Of a stretch of 52,237 bases of DNA, positions 51,495 through 52,237 are shown piece by piece. Positions within the stretch are counted from its first letter, which is position 1. Each line of letters opens with the position of its first letter. The notes below the pieces were generated by a model. The model worked only from the letters and a program-made list of their open reading frames with translations, did no database searches and was not told the DNA's origin. Source of the stretch: an uncultured Acidovorax sp. (lineage in GTDB: Bacteria > Pseudomonadota > Gammaproteobacteria > Burkholderiales > Burkholderiaceae_C); the NCBI GenBank assembly GCA_913774625.1, contig CAJYHL010000070.1:1-52237 (forward strand), read 5' to 3'. The position numbers and the translations under genes are program-made.

Positions 51495-51608
51495 GCCTGA
51501 CGATGACCTACTTTCACACGGGAACCCGCACTATCATCGGCGCGAAGTCGTTTCACTGTCCTGTTCGGGATGGGAAGGAGTGGGACCAACTTGCTATGGT
51601 CATCAGGC
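51495..51608 (-). rRNA. rrf: 5S ribosomal RNA
   Basis: On the minus strand the gene begins GCCTGATGACCATAGC and contains the 5S landmark CCCATCCCGAACAG; it ends near CATCGTCAGGC. About 114 bases, the usual size. The two ends pair (GCCTGA / TCAGGC). Confidence 0.95.
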
Positions 51609-51736
51609 ATAAAGGGTTGCTATCCTGCTTTTGAGGTCAGGACGGCGAATTCATAGAGTTAAATCAGCTTTTATATTTGACTGCGTCACTTGGCATAACA
51701 ACCTGACAGCAATGTGAGATTGCTGATCAAAGTTAT

Positions 51737-52237
<501 letters not shown>

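Overview
The window is GC-rich, densely coding DNA from a motile Gram-negative betaproteobacterium. The Comamonadaceae (Acidovorax/Paracidovorax-like) fit best. Reasons: the order flhB-flhA-flhF, a MinD-like gene and fliA; the flgAMN/flgBCDEFGHIJKL layout; outer-ring genes flgH and flgI; motAB-cheYZ; and a betaproteobacterial 23S 3' end. The genus is an inference.

Layout. 1-518: no gene, one bidirectional terminator. 519-8292: late filament genes. On the minus strand lie fliC(1), two tandem fliD copies, fliS and fliT; a second, very similar flagellin is divergent on the plus strand. 8617-14628: a sugar island with an FdtB-like aminotransferase, an FdtA-like ketoisomerase and a 1473-residue multi-domain glycosyltransferase, probably for flagellin glycosylation. 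14766-17684: motA, motB, cheY, cheZ. 17990-24350: flhB, flhA, flhF, a P-loop-less FlhG-like gene, fliA. 24447-26134 (minus): flgN, flgM, flgA. 26448-37479 (plus): flgB to flgL. 37578-41048: an HDOD protein and a convergent PAS-GGDEF-EAL protein, then a small lipoprotein gene (41587-42456). 42496-51335: ordinary metabolism (MocR regulator, LysE and EamA transporters, aminotransferase, GST, PhzF, VOC protein, threonine dehydratase, histidine phosphatase). 51450-52237: the 3' end of an rRNA operon on the minus strand (terminator, 5S, partial 23S).

Regulation can partly be read from the sequence. Five sites match the flagellar sigma-28 promoter with an 11-base spacer: before fliC(1), before the downstream fliD, before fliST, before motA and before flgM. 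flhB and flgB share a different promoter-like block (CTTTAG-N17-SACAATCG), a candidate early or middle class promoter. The model is that early genes build basal body and hook, FlgM leaves through the hook, FliA is freed, and fliC, fliD, fliST and motAB switch on.

The most unusual items are the fliD duplication that carries its own sigma-28 promoter with each copy, the divergent flagellins with promoters of unequal quality around a long nested palindrome, the glycosyltransferase with four GT-A-like segments plus a GT-B-like end, the FlhG-like protein without a Walker A motif, and a 19-bp near-palindrome present three times. No wholly unknown multi-gene system was recognised; the glycosylation island and the duplicated filament genes come closest.
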